64,000 bases of DNA from Caballeronia sp. dw_19 (GCF_018449515.1 NZ_JAAVUQ010000001.1:523741-587740); one strand, 5' to 3'. Positions 49,982-60,473 are shown, numbered from the stretch's first letter. Numbers and translations: made by a program. The notes: a model not told the origin generated them from the sequence alone.

Positions 49982-50823
49982 GCCACCCTTCTCGCCGATT
50001 TTTGCGCCATCCGGTTTTTTGATCGGCGCAGCAGCAGGAAGATCACGGCCCAGTACACCGCGTACGCAATCAGGTTCATGCCGGCCGGATGCGCGCGATA
50101 ACCCGTGAGCGTGGCGACCAGCGAACCAAAGGTGCTGGAGTCATCGAGCAGCCAGGACGTGTCCCACACCTGATTCATGACGACGGGCAGGATTTCCTTG
50201 TCGATGAGTTTATCGACACCCGTTTCAAACAAGCCCGCCGCTAGAAACAACAGCATGATTTCCGTCACGCGGAAAAAGAGCCGCCACGAGAAAATCTTGC
50301 CGCCAAGCTGGAGCAGATAAAACGTCAGGAACGCCAGAGCCAGCCCCATTGCGACCGCCAGATACTGCGTGGGATCGACGTGCCCCGATTGGCCGAAGCC
50401 GAGGCCGTAAAGGAAAATCACCGTCTCGCTGCCTTCACGCGCAATGGCAAGCGCGACCAGCAAGGTGACACCCCACCAATTCGCGTCCTGCTTGCTCTTT
50501 TCCAGCGACGCTTCCATGTCGCGCTTCATTGACCGGCCGTGATGCTTCATCCACAGCACCATCTGCACGATCAGCACGCACGCGACCAGAACCATGCCGG
50601 TCTGGAAATAATCCTGCGCGTCGCCGGACAACTCTTCCGTGAACCCGACCAGCGCTGCGCCCAGCGCTATGGCGGCCAGCAACCCGGCGGCCACGCCGGC
50701 CCACAAATACGGAATGCCGCGACGCGCGTCGGCGTCGCCATTTTTCAGCCATGCGTACAGGATGCCGACGACCAGCAGCGCCTCGACACTCTCCCGCCAC
50801 ACGATGAAAAGAACCTGACCCAT
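49978..50823 (-). CDS. ftrC: FTR1-type iron permease
   Basis: The ATG at 50823 gives 281 residues. It has the Ftr1 iron motifs REXXE twice: VWRESVEALLVVGILYAWL near the start and AIAREGSETVIFLYGL in the middle, both inside membrane helices. Seven hydrophobic helices are visible. It forms the inner-membrane path for iron delivered by the periplasmic partners. A GTG directly before the ATG (50826) is an alternative start. Confidence 0.92.
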   Translation of the reverse strand: MGQVLFIVWRESVEALLVVGILYAWLKNGDADARRGIPYLWAGVAAGLLAAIALGAALVGFTEELSGDAQDYFQTGMVLVACVLIVQMVLWMKHHGRSMKRDMEASLEKSKQDANWWGVTLLVALAIAREGSETVIFLYGLGFGQSGHVDPTQYLAVAMGLALAFLTFYLLQLGGKIFSWRLFFRVTEIMLLFLAAGLFETGVDKLIDKEILPVVMNQVWDTSWLLDDSSTFGSLVATLTGYRAHPAGMNLIAYAVYWAVIFLLLRRSKNRMAQKSARRVA

Positions 50824-50904
50824 CACTTATCCCCCGCTCTTGCAGGCCAACGTGGTTTGCGCGTGACGCCGAACGGACAGCGCGCGAACCGGCCCGGCGT
50901 GACC

Positions 50905-51252
50905 TTACTTCGCGACGATGACACCCTGCGCCGATTGATGAAAATCGTCGAAGAACTTGTATTCGCCCTTATCCAGCGGCGCGATCACAACGAACGAATC
51001 GGCGCCCGGCGCGAGCACTTTTTCCTTGCGCAACTGGATGCTTTCGAATTCCGCCGCACCCTTGCCAATGTTGTGCACTTCGATCTTGATGCGCTGCCCC
51101 GCCGGCACTTCAATGCGCGCGGGATTCAGCTTGCCGTCGTTCATTTCCAGCTTGAAGGTCGGCAGGTCGGCGGCTTGCGCTGCGGCGGCACTGGCGAACC
51201 ATCCAGCCGCCAAGGCTAGCGAGGCGGCGACCAACTTGTATTTGCGTTGCAT
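50905..51252 (-). CDS. ftrB: Periplasmic cupredoxin-like protein of the Ftr system
   Basis: ATG at 51252 after AGGAAG gives 115 residues. The signal is QRKYKLVAASLALAAGWFAS and ends AQA-A. The mature protein reads FKLEMNDGKLNPARIEVPAG and IAPLDKGEYKFFDDFHQSAQG, a cupredoxin domain of the Cupredoxin_1/EfeO-like type. In Ftr systems it helps oxidise ferrous iron. It lies 87 bases behind ftrA. Confidence 0.9.
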   Translation of the reverse strand: MQRKYKLVAASLALAAGWFASAAAAQAADLPTFKLEMNDGKLNPARIEVPAGQRIKIEVHNIGKGAAEFESIQLRKEKVLAPGADSFVVIAPLDKGEYKFFDDFHQSAQGVIVAK

Positions 51253-51338
51253 GCATGCTTCCTGGCTGCGACGCCCGGTTCGACGTTTCATGCTACTTCA
51301 CGTCATGCCGGACGACTGGCTCGACTACTCTCGACTAC

Positions 51339-51887
51339 TCAATACCCGCCCTTCTTGCCGATACCGGCGAACGGGAAATCGTATTCGATCGTGTAGGGCT
51401 TGAACCACGGACCCACGCCGGTTTCCTTGTCGACGTGACGGCCGAACGCCATATGGCCGGTTTGCATCGGCGCTGCGATGTTGAGTTTCAGGTGGTATTT
51501 GCCCGGGCCGAAGAGCTTCACGTTGTCGCCGTAATGCGGACCGTCGTTGGCGACCATGGCCATCATGTCGCCCTTGATGGTTTGCGTCGTGCCGACCTTG
51601 GTCAACTCGTACGTCACTTGCAGGTAAGGCATCCAGTCGCCTTCCGCAAAGCCGTTCGGATTGTTCTTTACGGCGTGGATGTCGGCTTCGAGGTGCACAT
51701 CCGAATCCGAGGCCTTGCGCATCATGCCTTCCGGCTCCATGGTGATCGGCTGCAAGTAGACCGCGCCAACTTCCATTCCATTCTCGATATGTTGCTTGCC
51801 GATCGGATATTCGGCAGCCGATGCCGACACCATTGCCGCAAGTGCGACAGCGGCCACCGAGCCGCGTACAAAAGTTGAAACCTGCAT
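51339..51887 (-). CDS. ftrA: Periplasmic iron-binding protein, P19-like
   Basis: This 182-residue protein has a signal (VRGSVAAVALAAMVSASA) and P19/Tp34 features: EYPIGKQHIENGMEVGAVYLQPITMEPEG, SDVHLEADIHAVKNNPNGF with the His/Asp iron site, and HMAFGRHVDKETGVGPWF. It binds ferrous iron (with copper) for the Ftr permease. GAAGGAG precedes the ATG. The promoter region upstream contains two Fur-like elements. Confidence 0.93.
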   Translation of the reverse strand: MQVSTFVRGSVAAVALAAMVSASAAEYPIGKQHIENGMEVGAVYLQPITMEPEGMMRKASDSDVHLEADIHAVKNNPNGFAEGDWMPYLQVTYELTKVGTTQTIKGDMMAMVANDGPHYGDNVKLFGPGKYHLKLNIAAPMQTGHMAFGRHVDKETGVGPWFKPYTIEYDFPFAGIGKKGGY

Positions 51888-51984
51888 CCTTCACTCCTTC
51901 TTGTTATTGATCGAACCGATGCCGCGCGTACGCTCGACCCGACCCGGTCAGCTCACTGATCAATTCGGCGCCGATGATAGGAAA

Positions 51985-52035
51985 TCGCAATGAGAACGTA
52001 ACCGACAACCGTTAATACGAACCATTCTCAATGGG
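51985..52035 (-). promoter_or_regulatory. Fur-like elements upstream of ftrABCD
   Basis: CGCAATGAGAACG (about 51,987-51,999) and ACCATTCTCAATG (about 52,021-52,033) are related inverted AATGAGAA / TTCTCAAT elements about 100-145 bases upstream of ftrA. Such sequences fit Fur sites of Burkholderia, but the match is partial. Confidence 0.4.
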
Positions 52036-52146
52036 TGAGGAGTTTAGCACTGATCGGAGGACGGAACAATTTGATGAAAATCAACAAGCCTTGTACTTGT
52101 TGGGTTTTTGAGATGGTGGAGACATTTTTGTAGTGAAATTTCGGGC

Positions 52147-52183
52147 AAAAAAAACGCGGCGAACCCGCTCGGATTGCCGCGTT
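52147..52183 (-). terminator. Terminator of uvrB
   Basis: On the minus strand the stem AACGCGGC / GCCGCGTT closes a 15-base loop and ends in a T run (A run at 52147-52154 on the plus strand). Confidence 0.75.
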
Positions 52184-52205
52184 CCCTGCCCTGAAACCCT
52201 TACGT

Positions 52206-54299
52206 TTAGCTGATGCCCGTAATGTGGTCGCCCACATTGGCGCCAAACACGCGCTGCCTCAGAAGTGACAGTTGGTCGCGGGTCTGCGCGGCTTTTTCGA
52301 ATTCGAGGTTTTTCGCGTGATCCATCATCTGCTTTTCGAGCCGCTTGATTTCCTTCGATATCTGCTTCTCCGACATGTCCTCGAACTTCGCGCGGGTCTG
52401 GGCTTCCTTCAGTTCGGCGCGGGCATCGTCGGCGTTATAGACCCCGTCGATGATGTCCTTGATCCGCTTGGTCACGCCACGCGGCGTGATACCCATCGCG
52501 AGATTGTGCGCAATCTGCTTCGTGCGGCGCCGTTCAGTCTCGCCGATCGCACGTTTCATCGAATCCGTGACTTTATCGCCGTAGAGAATCGCCTTGCCGT
52601 TCACGTTGCGGGCAGCCCGGCCGATCGTCTGGATCAGCGAACGTTCCGCGCGCAGAAACCCTTCCTTGTCGGCGTCAAGGATCGCGACCAGCGACACTTC
52701 CGGGATATCCAGCCCTTCTCGCAACAAGTTGATCCCGACCAGCACGTCGAACGTGCCGAGACGCAGATCGCGGATGATTTCCACGCGCTCGACCGTGTCA
52801 ATGTCGCTATGCAGGTAGCGCACTTTCACGCCGTGATCCGCGAGAAACTCGGTCAGCTGTTCGGCCATGCGCTTGGTCAGCACCGTCACCAGCACACGCT
52901 CATGCACCTTGACGCGCGCGTTGATCTCCCCGAGCACGTCGTCCACTTGCGAGCGCGCCGGACGCACTTCAATATCGGGGTCGACTAGGCCGGTCGGCCG
53001 CACAAGCTGCTCGGCCACCTGCCCCGCCGTGCGATTTTCGTAATCGGCCGGCGTGGCCGAAACGAAGATCGCCTGGCGCATCTTGCGTTCGAATTCGTTG
53101 AACTTGAGCGGCCGGTTGTCGAGCGCCGACGGCATCCGGAAACCGTAATCGACGAGATTCTCCTTGCGCGCCCGGTCGCCGTTATACATGCCGTTCAACT
53201 GACCGATCAGCACATGCGACTCGTCGAGCAGCATGAGCGCGTCGGGCGGTAAATAATCGACGAGCGTTGGCGGCGGCTCACCCGGCGCCGCGCCGGAAAA
53301 GTGCCGCGAATAATTCTCGATGCCTTTGCAAAAACCCAGTTCCTGCAGCATTTCCAGATCGAAGCGCGTGCGCTGTTCGAGCCGTTGTGCCTCTACCAGC
53401 TTGCCGTCCTTATGGAAGAACTCGAGCCGTTCGCGCAACTCCAGCTTGATCGTCTCGATGGCGCGCATGACCGTGTCGCGCGGCGTCACATAGTGCGACG
53501 ACGGATAAACGGTGAAACGCGGAATCTTGTTGCGCACGCGGCCGGTGAGCGGATCGAAGAGTTGCATCGACTCAATTTCGTCGTCGAACAGCTCTACGCG
53601 CACCGCCATTTCGGCGTGCTCCGCCGGGAAAATGTCGATGGTGTCGCCCCGCACGCGAAACGTCCCGCGCGAAAAATCGGCTTCGTTGCGGCTGTACTGC
53701 ATCGCGATCAGGCGCGCGATGATGTCCCGCTGCCCCATTTTGTCGCCAGTGCGCAGCGTCAGAATCATCTTGTGATATTCCGACGGATTGCCGATACCGT
53801 AGATTGCCGAAACTGTCGCCACGATCACCACATCGCGACGCTCGAGCAGGCTTTTGGTCGCCGAGAGCCGCATTTGCTCGATGTGCTCGTTGATCGAGGA
53901 ATCCTTCTCGATAAACAGATCGCGTTGCGGAACGTACGCTTCCGGCTGGTAATAATCGTAGTAAGAAACGAAGTATTCAACGGCATTGCGAGGGAAAAAC
54001 TCGCGAAACTCCGCGTAAAGCTGCGCGGCGAGCGTCTTGTTCGGTGCGAACACAATGGCCGGCCGGCCCATGCGCGCAATCACGTTCGCCATGGTGAACG
54101 TCTTGCCGGAGCCCGTTACACCGAGGAGTGTCTGGAACGACAGGCCGTCCTCAATCCCTTCCACGAGCGTTGCGATCGCCGTCGGCTGGTCGCCCGCCGG
54201 CGGATACGGTTGGTACAGCTGGAACGGAGACCCTTCGAACCTCACGAATTTGGATTCGTCGAGGGTTTCGGCGGTTTCGAGTAGCGGGGTATCGGACAT
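52206..54299 (-). CDS. uvrB: UvrABC system protein B
   Basis: The ATG at 54299 gives 697 residues. UvrB verifies DNA damage in nucleotide excision repair. The helicase motifs are clear: [17 protein letters not shown] (Walker A), the beta hairpin [51 protein letters not shown] and a C-terminal UVR coiled coil ([19 protein letters not shown]). The long upstream extension in the frame has no ribosome binding site. No LexA box was found before it. Confidence 0.96.
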   Translation of the reverse strand: MSDTPLLETAETLDESKFVRFEGSPFQLYQPYPPAGDQPTAIATLVEGIEDGLSFQTLLGVTGSGKTFTMANVIARMGRPAIVFAPNKTLAAQLYAEFREFFPRNAVEYFVSYYDYYQPEAYVPQRDLFIEKDSSINEHIEQMRLSATKSLLERRDVVIVATVSAIYGIGNPSEYHKMILTLRTGDKMGQRDIIARLIAMQYSRNEADFSRGTFRVRGDTIDIFPAEHAEMAVRVELFDDEIESMQLFDPLTGRVRNKIPRFTVYPSSHYVTPRDTVMRAIETIKLELRERLEFFHKDGKLVEAQRLEQRTRFDLEMLQELGFCKGIENYSRHFSGAAPGEPPPTLVDYLPPDALMLLDESHVLIGQLNGMYNGDRARKENLVDYGFRMPSALDNRPLKFNEFERKMRQAIFVSATPADYENRTAGQVAEQLVRPTGLVDPDIEVRPARSQVDDVLGEINARVKVHERVLVTVLTKRMAEQLTEFLADHGVKVRYLHSDIDTVERVEIIRDLRLGTFDVLVGINLLREGLDIPEVSLVAILDADKEGFLRAERSLIQTIGRAARNVNGKAILYGDKVTDSMKRAIGETERRRTKQIAHNLAMGITPRGVTKRIKDIIDGVYNADDARAELKEAQTRAKFEDMSEKQISKEIKRLEKQMMDHAKNLEFEKAAQTRDQLSLLRQRVFGANVGDHITGIS

Positions 54300-54787
54300 G
54301 AGGATGAAGTGCCTTGGCCGAGAGCAAACACCCATTCTAGCGGTTCGCGCTGGAGCGGGTCTGGACGGCGGATCAGGATTGTCGGAACAGGTTTCAGGCG
54401 AGTTGCGCCAACTTTCGCGCAATACCCGATGTTTCCAAGATGGGGCGGTACCACGAAATCGCAAGTGATTGTTTTGGTTAGTGAAAGCTTGAGGGCAATA
54501 TTCCGGCACGCGGCGGCCCGTCATCCTGATTTTCGAAAAAACCCGGGAAATGCCCGGAAAAAAATAGCTAAATCCCGCGTTTCTTCCATTTCACTAGGCC
54601 GAAAAGCGGCGGCCGATTCGTTACAATGCCGAACTGGGGTTTTCATCGATGGGACGGAGTTTTGTTGGCTCCTGTTGGCTCCCTGAGGTCCGGTTTGCGC
54701 CGCTTTTTAGCTGCTGTGTTGCCGATTAGCAGCCGATTCCCCATCCCGATCGCCCGTGCCCGCCTTATCCACTACCGCCGATAAATC
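54300..54787. other. Divergent intergenic region uvrB / aminotransferase
   Basis: The 488 bases hold both promoters. TACAAT at 54622-54627 is a good -10 for the rightward gene, although no matching -35 stands out. CCGGGAAATGCCCGG near 54,545 forms a short hairpin, and GTTGGCTCC occurs twice near 54,664-54,685. No coding signal of its own and no SOS box were found. Confidence 0.45.
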
Positions 54788-55987
54788 ATGTCTCTTTTCT
54801 CAGCCGTCGAACTTGCCCCCCGTGACCCGATTCTGGGCCTGAACGAAGCCTTCAACGCCGATCCGCGCACGACCAAGGTCAATCTCGGCGTGGGCGTGTA
54901 TTTCAACGAAGAAGGCAAGATTCCGCTCCTGCGCGCCGTTCGCGAAGCCGAAAAAGCGCGTACGGAACTCGCCGCGCCGCGTGGTTATCTGCCCATTGAA
55001 GGCATTGCCGCTTATGACGCAGCCGTGCAAAAGCTGCTGCTCGGCAATGATTCTCCGCTGATCGCGGACGGCCGCGTGATCACGGCTCAGGCGTTGGGCG
55101 GAACGGGCGCGCTCAAGATTGGCGCCGATTTCCTGAAGCGGCTGAATCCCACGGGCAAAGTAGCGATCAGCGACCCGAGCTGGGAAAACCACCGTGCGTT
55201 GTTCGAATACGCGGGTTTTGACGTGCTGAACTACCCGTACTACGACGCAGCCACGCACGGCGTAAAGTTCGACGCCATGCTGGAAGCGTTCAACAGCTAC
55301 CCGGCCGGAACGGTCGTCGTGCTGCACGCGTGCTGCCATAACCCAACCGGCGTCGACCTGACCCCGGCGCAGTGGCAACAGGTCGTGGAAACGGTCAAGG
55401 CACGCTCGCTGGTTCCGTTCCTGGATATCGCTTATCAGGGCTTCGGCGAGAACATCGACGCTGACGCTGCAGCTGTACGCCTTTTCGCCAAGGCAGATAT
55501 CAACGTATTTGTATCGTCGTCGTTCTCCAAATCGTTCTCGCTGTATGGCGAGCGCGTGGGTGCACTGTCGATCATCACGAGCTCCAAGGAGGAAGCCACG
55601 CGCGTGCTGTCGCAACTCAAGCGCGTGATCCGCACGAACTATTCGAATCCGCCGACGCACGGCGGTTCAATTGTCGCCGCGGTGCTCGCTTCGCCCGAAT
55701 TGCGCGCTACGTGGGAACAGGAACTCGGCGAAATGCGTGACCGCATTCGCGCAATGCGCAACGGTCTGGTCGAGCACATCAAGGCAGCAGGCGTGCAGCG
55801 CGACTTCAGCTTCGTGAACCAGCAGCGCGGCATGTTTTCGTACTCGGGCCTGACCTCGCCGCAAGTCGATCGCCTGCGCGAGGAATTCGGGATCTACGCC
55901 GTCAGCACGGGCCGCATCTGCGTGGCCGCGCTGAATACGCGCAATCTTGAAGTGGTGGCCAACGCTATCGCGACCGTGCTGAAATAA
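54788..55987 (+). CDS. Aromatic amino acid/aspartate aminotransferase
   Basis: This 399-residue PLP enzyme belongs to the AspC/TyrB class I aminotransferases. NLGVGVYFNEEGKIPLL, the PSWENHRALFEYAGF block, CCHNPTGVDLTPAQW, and the PLP-binding SSSFSKSFSLYGERVGAL with its Lys are all present, as is the C-terminal YAVSTGRICVAALN with the substrate Arg. It would transfer amino groups between aspartate or aromatic amino acids and 2-oxoglutarate. A strong hairpin follows. Confidence 0.93.
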   Translation: MSLFSAVELAPRDPILGLNEAFNADPRTTKVNLGVGVYFNEEGKIPLLRAVREAEKARTELAAPRGYLPIEGIAAYDAAVQKLLLGNDSPLIADGRVITAQALGGTGALKIGADFLKRLNPTGKVAISDPSWENHRALFEYAGFDVLNYPYYDAATHGVKFDAMLEAFNSYPAGTVVVLHACCHNPTGVDLTPAQWQQVVETVKARSLVPFLDIAYQGFGENIDADAAAVRLFAKADINVFVSSSFSKSFSLYGERVGALSIITSSKEEATRVLSQLKRVIRTNYSNPPTHGGSIVAAVLASPELRATWEQELGEMRDRIRAMRNGLVEHIKAAGVQRDFSFVNQQRGMFSYSGLTSPQVDRLREEFGIYAVSTGRICVAALNTRNLEVVANAIATVLK

Positions 55988-56007
55988 GTCTGGTTTTCGT
56001 GGTCTCG

Positions 56008-56039
56008 AAAACGGCGCTCCGTGTGAGCGCCGTTTTTTT
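56008..56039 (+). terminator. Terminator of the aminotransferase gene
   Basis: A 12-base stem AAAACGGCGCTC / GAGCGCCGTTTT with CGTGT loop, followed by TTTTTTT. Confidence 0.8.
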
Positions 56040-56116
56040 GAGCTCCTGGCTGTGCTGCGCACGCGGAACCGTCTACGGTTCTCCGCTTGCTCTCTATCGA
56101 TAAGATTGACACCCGA

Positions 56117-57403
56117 TCAACGCTCGTCGCGATGAACGTCGTGCGTGATGAAACCCGCATCGTTGTTCGGCATATCGAGCCAGTCCCGATGCGAGAGCGT
56201 GCCGCGGATATCGGACAAGCCGCTTTCCCAATGCTCGCGCATGGTCGACAGTCCGAATTGATAGTCCTTGTAGTGCCCCTCGTATTCCTTGTGCCGGTAG
56301 ATGAGGTGAATGACGTTAAAGCGCTTCGAACACGCGAGTTCCTCCGCCGTCTTGCACCACGGGTCGCTGTTGCGGATGTCCACCGGCACTTTGTCCAGCA
56401 CTTCCCTCAACACGTTCCGAAACCGCTGCGAGCGCTGCAAGGTGTCGGTCACCAGGCGCGTCCGGCTGGAATACTGAATGTCCTTCACGCGTCCCATCAC
56501 GTCGACAATGCTGTCCGGCACCGGCCCCCGTGCGCTCCACAAATCGACCTGGAACGCGAGCGTGTCACGACGCGGCGTAGCCTGCACGATCTCGTACAGC
56601 GGCGTATTGGACATCAGGCCACCGTCCCAGAAATACTCACAATCAATCTCGACGGCCGCAAAACCCGGCGGCAACGCCCCCGATGCCATGAAATGCTCCG
56701 CCCGCAACTTCATGCGAGTGTTGTCGAAATACGCGAAATTGCCGGTAGCTACATTCACCGCGCCCACCGACACCCGCGTCTCACGCGAGTTGATCCGGTC
56801 GAAATCGCAGAACCGTTCGAGCGTCCCCTTGAGCGGCCGTGTGTCATAGAAGCTCGCCGTGCCTGGCTCTCCCGCAGCCAACGGTGACGGCGGAGGAAAC
56901 CGCGGTACGAAGAATCCCTTCTGCCCTTCGACCAAGGCGCTCCCGGCCTGCATCGCGGTGAAAGCCTTGCGGATCTCATCGGTGGAATTGAAGAACGCGT
57001 GTTCTACGAAAGCGGGCAACGGCGGCATGAAGGCAGGCTGGCAGATCGTCTCCCAAAACTCGAGCAGACGCGGCACGCGATCCTCGGGCGCGTTCCCCGC
57101 GATAATCGCCGTGTTCAATGCGCCAATGGAGATCCCCGCAATCCAGTTCGGGTGAATGCCGGCGTCGTTCAATCCCTGATACACGCCCGCTTGATAAGCA
57201 CCGAGTGCCCCGCCGCCCTGCAACATCAACGCGATGGTTTCATACGGCGGCAACTTGATGCGCTTGGCCACTTCAGGACCGCCCGAGGCAAATGCCTCAG
57301 GCGGTTCGCCAGTGTCGAGTGACGTCACTTTGCGAGGCCCCTTCGTCCGTTTCATTCCTTTTGTCTCATTGTGTCCGCGGACACTGCCCGTTCGTTCTAC
57401 CAT
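56117..57403 (-). CDS. Patatin-like phospholipase with DUF3734 region (chromosomal)
   Basis: This 428-residue protein contains the oxyanion loop ALMLQGGGALGAYQAGVYQGL, nucleophile elbow AGISIGALNTA and Asp motif YFWDGGLMSNTPLYEI. The C-terminal part with VIHLIYRHKEYEGHYKDYQFG matches DUF3734, found on many proteobacterial patatins. CAGGAG precedes the ATG. It follows the 3-hydroxybutyrate dehydrogenase gene by 20 bases and is probably co-transcribed; a link to polyhydroxybutyrate turnover is suggested by this arrangement in related bacteria. It is unrelated in detail to the prophage patatin. Confidence 0.93.
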   Translation of the reverse strand: MVERTGSVRGHNETKGMKRTKGPRKVTSLDTGEPPEAFASGGPEVAKRIKLPPYETIALMLQGGGALGAYQAGVYQGLNDAGIHPNWIAGISIGALNTAIIAGNAPEDRVPRLLEFWETICQPAFMPPLPAFVEHAFFNSTDEIRKAFTAMQAGSALVEGQKGFFVPRFPPPSPLAAGEPGTASFYDTRPLKGTLERFCDFDRINSRETRVSVGAVNVATGNFAYFDNTRMKLRAEHFMASGALPPGFAAVEIDCEYFWDGGLMSNTPLYEIVQATPRRDTLAFQVDLWSARGPVPDSIVDVMGRVKDIQYSSRTRLVTDTLQRSQRFRNVLREVLDKVPVDIRNSDPWCKTAEELACSKRFNVIHLIYRHKEYEGHYKDYQFGLSTMREHWESGLSDIRGTLSHRDWLDMPNNDAGFITHDVHRDER

Positions 57404-57423
57404 CGAAACTCCTGTTTGAAGCC

Positions 57424-58221
57424 TTACTGCATGAACCAGCCGTGGCTCACCACGACCGATTGGCCCGTGAGCGCGGCCGTGGGGAAAGCCGCCAGGAACA
57501 GAACCGTTTGGGCCACGTCTTCCACAGTTGTGAAGACGCCGTCGACAGTGCCGCCCAGCATCACGTTCCTGACCACGTCCTCTTCGCTGATACCAAGCTC
57601 CTTGGCCTGCTCAGGGATCTGCTTGTCGACCAGCGGCGTGCGCACGAAACCCGGGCACACCACATGCGAGCGCACGTGATGCTTCGCGCCCTCCTTCGCC
57701 AGTACACGGGCCAGTCCGAGCAACGCGTGCTTGGCCGTGACATACGCGGACTTGAGCGCCGACGCCTCGTGCGAATGCACCGATCCCATATAGATCACGA
57801 CACCGCCACGATCGTCCTTGTACATGTGCTGGAGCGCAGCTTTCGTGGTCAGAAACGCCCCGTCGACGTGAATGGCCTGCATTTTCTTCCAGTCGGAATA
57901 CGCGTAGTTTTCGATCGGATTGACGATCTGCACGCCGGCGTTCGACACCAGGATATCGACCGAGCCGAATTCCGCCGCCACCCGATCGATACCGGTATTC
58001 ACCGCCTGTTCGTCGGTCACGTCCATCACCACGCCTAATGCCCGGCCGCCCTGCGACCTGATCTGCTCGGCCACGGCGTCGGCGGCGTCCTGGTTCAGAT
58101 CCGCTATGGCGACCGCTGCGCCTGCCTCGGCCAGAGTCAGGGCAATCTGCTTACCGATCCCGCTCGCCGCACCCGTGACCACCGCCACCTTGCCCGCCAG
58201 ACTCGTATTCAGTGATGTCAT
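57424..58221 (-). CDS. bdhA: 3-hydroxybutyrate dehydrogenase
   Basis: This 265-residue SDR enzyme oxidises 3-hydroxybutyrate to acetoacetate. NAD-binding [15 protein letters not shown], the VSNAGVQ segment, the catalytic Ser in [12 protein letters not shown] and the YVTAKH (Tyr-x3-Lys) motif are visible. [18 protein letters not shown] is typical of the BdhA group. AGGAGGGG precedes the ATG by seven or eight bases. It heads the two-gene operon with the patatin. Confidence 0.93.
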   Translation of the reverse strand: MTSLNTSLAGKVAVVTGAASGIGKQIALTLAEAGAAVAIADLNQDAADAVAEQIRSQGGRALGVVMDVTDEQAVNTGIDRVAAEFGSVDILVSNAGVQIVNPIENYAYSDWKKMQAIHVDGAFLTTKAALQHMYKDDRGGVVIYMGSVHSHEASALKSAYVTAKHALLGLARVLAKEGAKHHVRSHVVCPGFVRTPLVDKQIPEQAKELGISEEDVVRNVMLGGTVDGVFTTVEDVAQTVLFLAAFPTAALTGQSVVVSHGWFMQ

Positions 58222-58465
58222 TTGCCACCCCTCCTCTGTTCAGGTTTGAACAATGAAACCACGCAACGCCGCGCCGATCAACCTCGATAAATGTCATAGG
58301 CCTTTCGGTCGGCTATCCGACGTCACTCGGCCGGGTTATCGTTCGGTCACAAATGCAATGAACGCAAAGATCGGCAAGCCGGGCATCGCCGCGCGAATCC
58401 TGAAATCGGATTAAGCTTTGAAACCCGCCTGATGCAACTGAAACTCAAAACTGGAGATCACGAAC

Positions 58466-59437
58466 ATGAACTATCGTCGGCTAGGACGTTCCGGCCTGCA
58501 GGTCAGCGAATTGTCGATCGGCTCGTGGGTGACCTACGGCACGCAAGTCGACCATCGCGCGGCGCGCGAGTCGCTCGCTGCAGCCCGCGATCACGGCGTA
58601 AATTTCTTCGATAACGCGGAGGTCTATTCCAAAGGCAAGTCCGAGGAAATCATGGGCCGCGCGTTGAAGGAACTCGCGTGGCCGCGGGTAAGCTACGTGG
58701 TGTCGACCAAGTTTTTCTTTGGCATCAACGAAGGACCGAACCAGCAGCAAACGCTCAGCCGCAAGTATCTCCATAACGCCATTGACGGCTCGCTTGCGCG
58801 TCTGCAACTCGATTACGTCGACCTCGTGTTTTGCCATCGGCCCGATCCGCATACGCCGATCGAAGAAACCGTATGGGCAATGAGCGACATCATCGCGCGG
58901 GGCAAGGCGCTGTATTGGGGCACGTCGGAATGGAGCGCTGACGAAATTCGCACGGCGTACGACATTGCCGAGCGGCATCATCTGCACAAACCGGTGATGG
59001 AGCAGCCCGAGTACAACCTGCTGCATCGCAAGCGGGTCGAGAACGAATACAAGCGGCTCTATGAAGACATTGGGCTGGGTCTGACAACCTGGAGCCCGCT
59101 CGCCTCGGGGCTGCTCACCGGCAAGTATCGCGATGGCGTTCCGTCGGATAGCCGCGCGCAGCTTCAAGGTTACGAATGGTTGGCCAAGAAGCTGACGGAC
59201 AAGGGCGCGAATAACATTGTCGGACGCCTTGCGGAAGTGTCCGACCAGCTTGGCTGCTCGCTGGCACAGCTTTCCCTCGCCTGGATTTTGCTGAATCCGA
59301 ATGTCAGCACCGTCATTACCGGCGCGTCGCGGGTCGAGCAAATTCACGAGAACATGAAGGCCATCGACGTCGTGCAAAAGATCACGCCGGAGGTGAAGCA
59401 GCGCATCGAGGAAATCGTGGGTGACGCGTTCGTCTGA
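58466..59437 (+). CDS. Aldo/keto reductase, voltage-gated K+ channel beta-subunit type
   Basis: This 323-residue enzyme is an AKR barrel. The catalytic set is recognisable: Asp and Tyr in [17 protein letters not shown], Lys in [10 protein letters not shown] and His in [14 protein letters not shown]. The [11 protein letters not shown] start and the [19 protein letters not shown] block match the AKR6 beta-subunit group. It reduces aldehydes with NADPH. The gene stands alone behind a 245-base divergent region shared with bdhA. Confidence 0.93.
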   Translation: MNYRRLGRSGLQVSELSIGSWVTYGTQVDHRAARESLAAARDHGVNFFDNAEVYSKGKSEEIMGRALKELAWPRVSYVVSTKFFFGINEGPNQQQTLSRKYLHNAIDGSLARLQLDYVDLVFCHRPDPHTPIEETVWAMSDIIARGKALYWGTSEWSADEIRTAYDIAERHHLHKPVMEQPEYNLLHRKRVENEYKRLYEDIGLGLTTWSPLASGLLTGKYRDGVPSDSRAQLQGYEWLAKKLTDKGANNIVGRLAEVSDQLGCSLAQLSLAWILLNPNVSTVITGASRVEQIHENMKAIDVVQKITPEVKQRIEEIVGDAFV

Positions 59438-59447
59438 CGCTTGGGTC

Positions 59448-59475
59448 TTGGACAGGCAGGGTCGTCGGCTACAAT
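59448..59475 (+). promoter_or_regulatory. Promoter upstream of rlmJ
   Basis: TTGGAC and TACAAT lie 16 bases apart, 120 bases before the RlmJ start, just past the end of the aldo/keto reductase gene. Confidence 0.5.
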
Positions 59476-59596
59476 AACGACCCTGCCGCGTGTGCCTTGT
59501 AGTGCCGCGGCGCGCTTTTGCATCTTGGCGCTTAGGCACTTTCTTCGTCCGTCCGGCTCAGGACGCGCTCATTCTCGTCTCGCTTACTCATTTGCC

Positions 59597-60442
59597 ATGC
59601 TCAGTTACCGACACGCTTTTCACGCAGGCAACCACGCAGACGTGCTGAAACACGCGGTTGTCGTGCAGTTGCTGCAACACCTTGCCCAGAAGGACAAGGC
59701 GTTCTGGTATATCGACACCCACGCGGGCGCCGGCGTGTATTCGCTGACTGACGGCTTCGCGACCAAGACGGGCGAGTTCGAGACAGGCATTGCCAAGATT
59801 TGGACCAAGCGTGATTTGCCGGGTTTGCTCAAGGATTACGTCAAAGAGGTCAAGGCGCTGAACGCGGACGGCACGCTGCAGTTCTATCCTGGCTCGCCCT
59901 ATCTCGCATGGCGGGTAATGCGCGAGCAGGACCGCATGCGGTTGTTCGAGCTGCATTCCACCGAAATCGACGTGCTGCGCCACAATTTCCGCGACGCAGG
60001 ACGGCGGGCAGTGCTTTTCGAAGGCGATGGTTTCGACGGCATCATCAAGCTGTTACCACCACCGCCGCGCCGCGCGCTTGTCCTGATCGATCCATCGTAT
60101 GAAGACAAGCGCGATTACGCGCGCACGCTGAACTGCCTTGAGGAAAGCCTGAAGCGCTTTGCGACCGGCACTTATGCAATCTGGTATCCGCAGGTGACCC
60201 GGCTGGAGTCCCAGCGTTTCGCCGACCAATTGAAGCGCGTGCAGCCCAAGAATTGGCTGCATGCGTCATTGACCGTGAGCAAACCTCCCGTCGACGGCTT
60301 TGGCCTGTTCGGGAGTGGCATGTTTATCGTGAACCCGCCGTATACGCTCGCAGCTGCGCTGAAAGAGACGCTGCCGTATCTTGTCGACGCACTCGGTCAG
60401 GACAGCAAGGCGGCGTTCAAACTCGAACATCGTGGCGACTGA
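59597..60442 (+). CDS. rlmJ: 23S rRNA A2030 N6-methyltransferase
   Basis: The ATG at 59597 gives 281 residues. The protein opens LSYRHAFHAGNHADVLKHAV, which is almost diagnostic for RlmJ. The SAM site follows in YIDTHAGAGVYSL, and the catalytic motif is LIDPSYEDKRDYA (a DPxY variant of DPPY). The C-terminal part has GSGMFIVNPPYTL. The enzyme methylates a single 23S rRNA adenine. The upstream frame extension to 59441 lacks a ribosome binding site. Confidence 0.95.
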   Translation: MLSYRHAFHAGNHADVLKHAVVVQLLQHLAQKDKAFWYIDTHAGAGVYSLTDGFATKTGEFETGIAKIWTKRDLPGLLKDYVKEVKALNADGTLQFYPGSPYLAWRVMREQDRMRLFELHSTEIDVLRHNFRDAGRRAVLFEGDGFDGIIKLLPPPPRRALVLIDPSYEDKRDYARTLNCLEESLKRFATGTYAIWYPQVTRLESQRFADQLKRVQPKNWLHASLTVSKPPVDGFGLFGSGMFIVNPPYTLAAALKETLPYLVDALGQDSKAAFKLEHRGD

Positions 60443-60473
60443 AAACGACCGGAACCCTCTGCACCGTTCGCCG

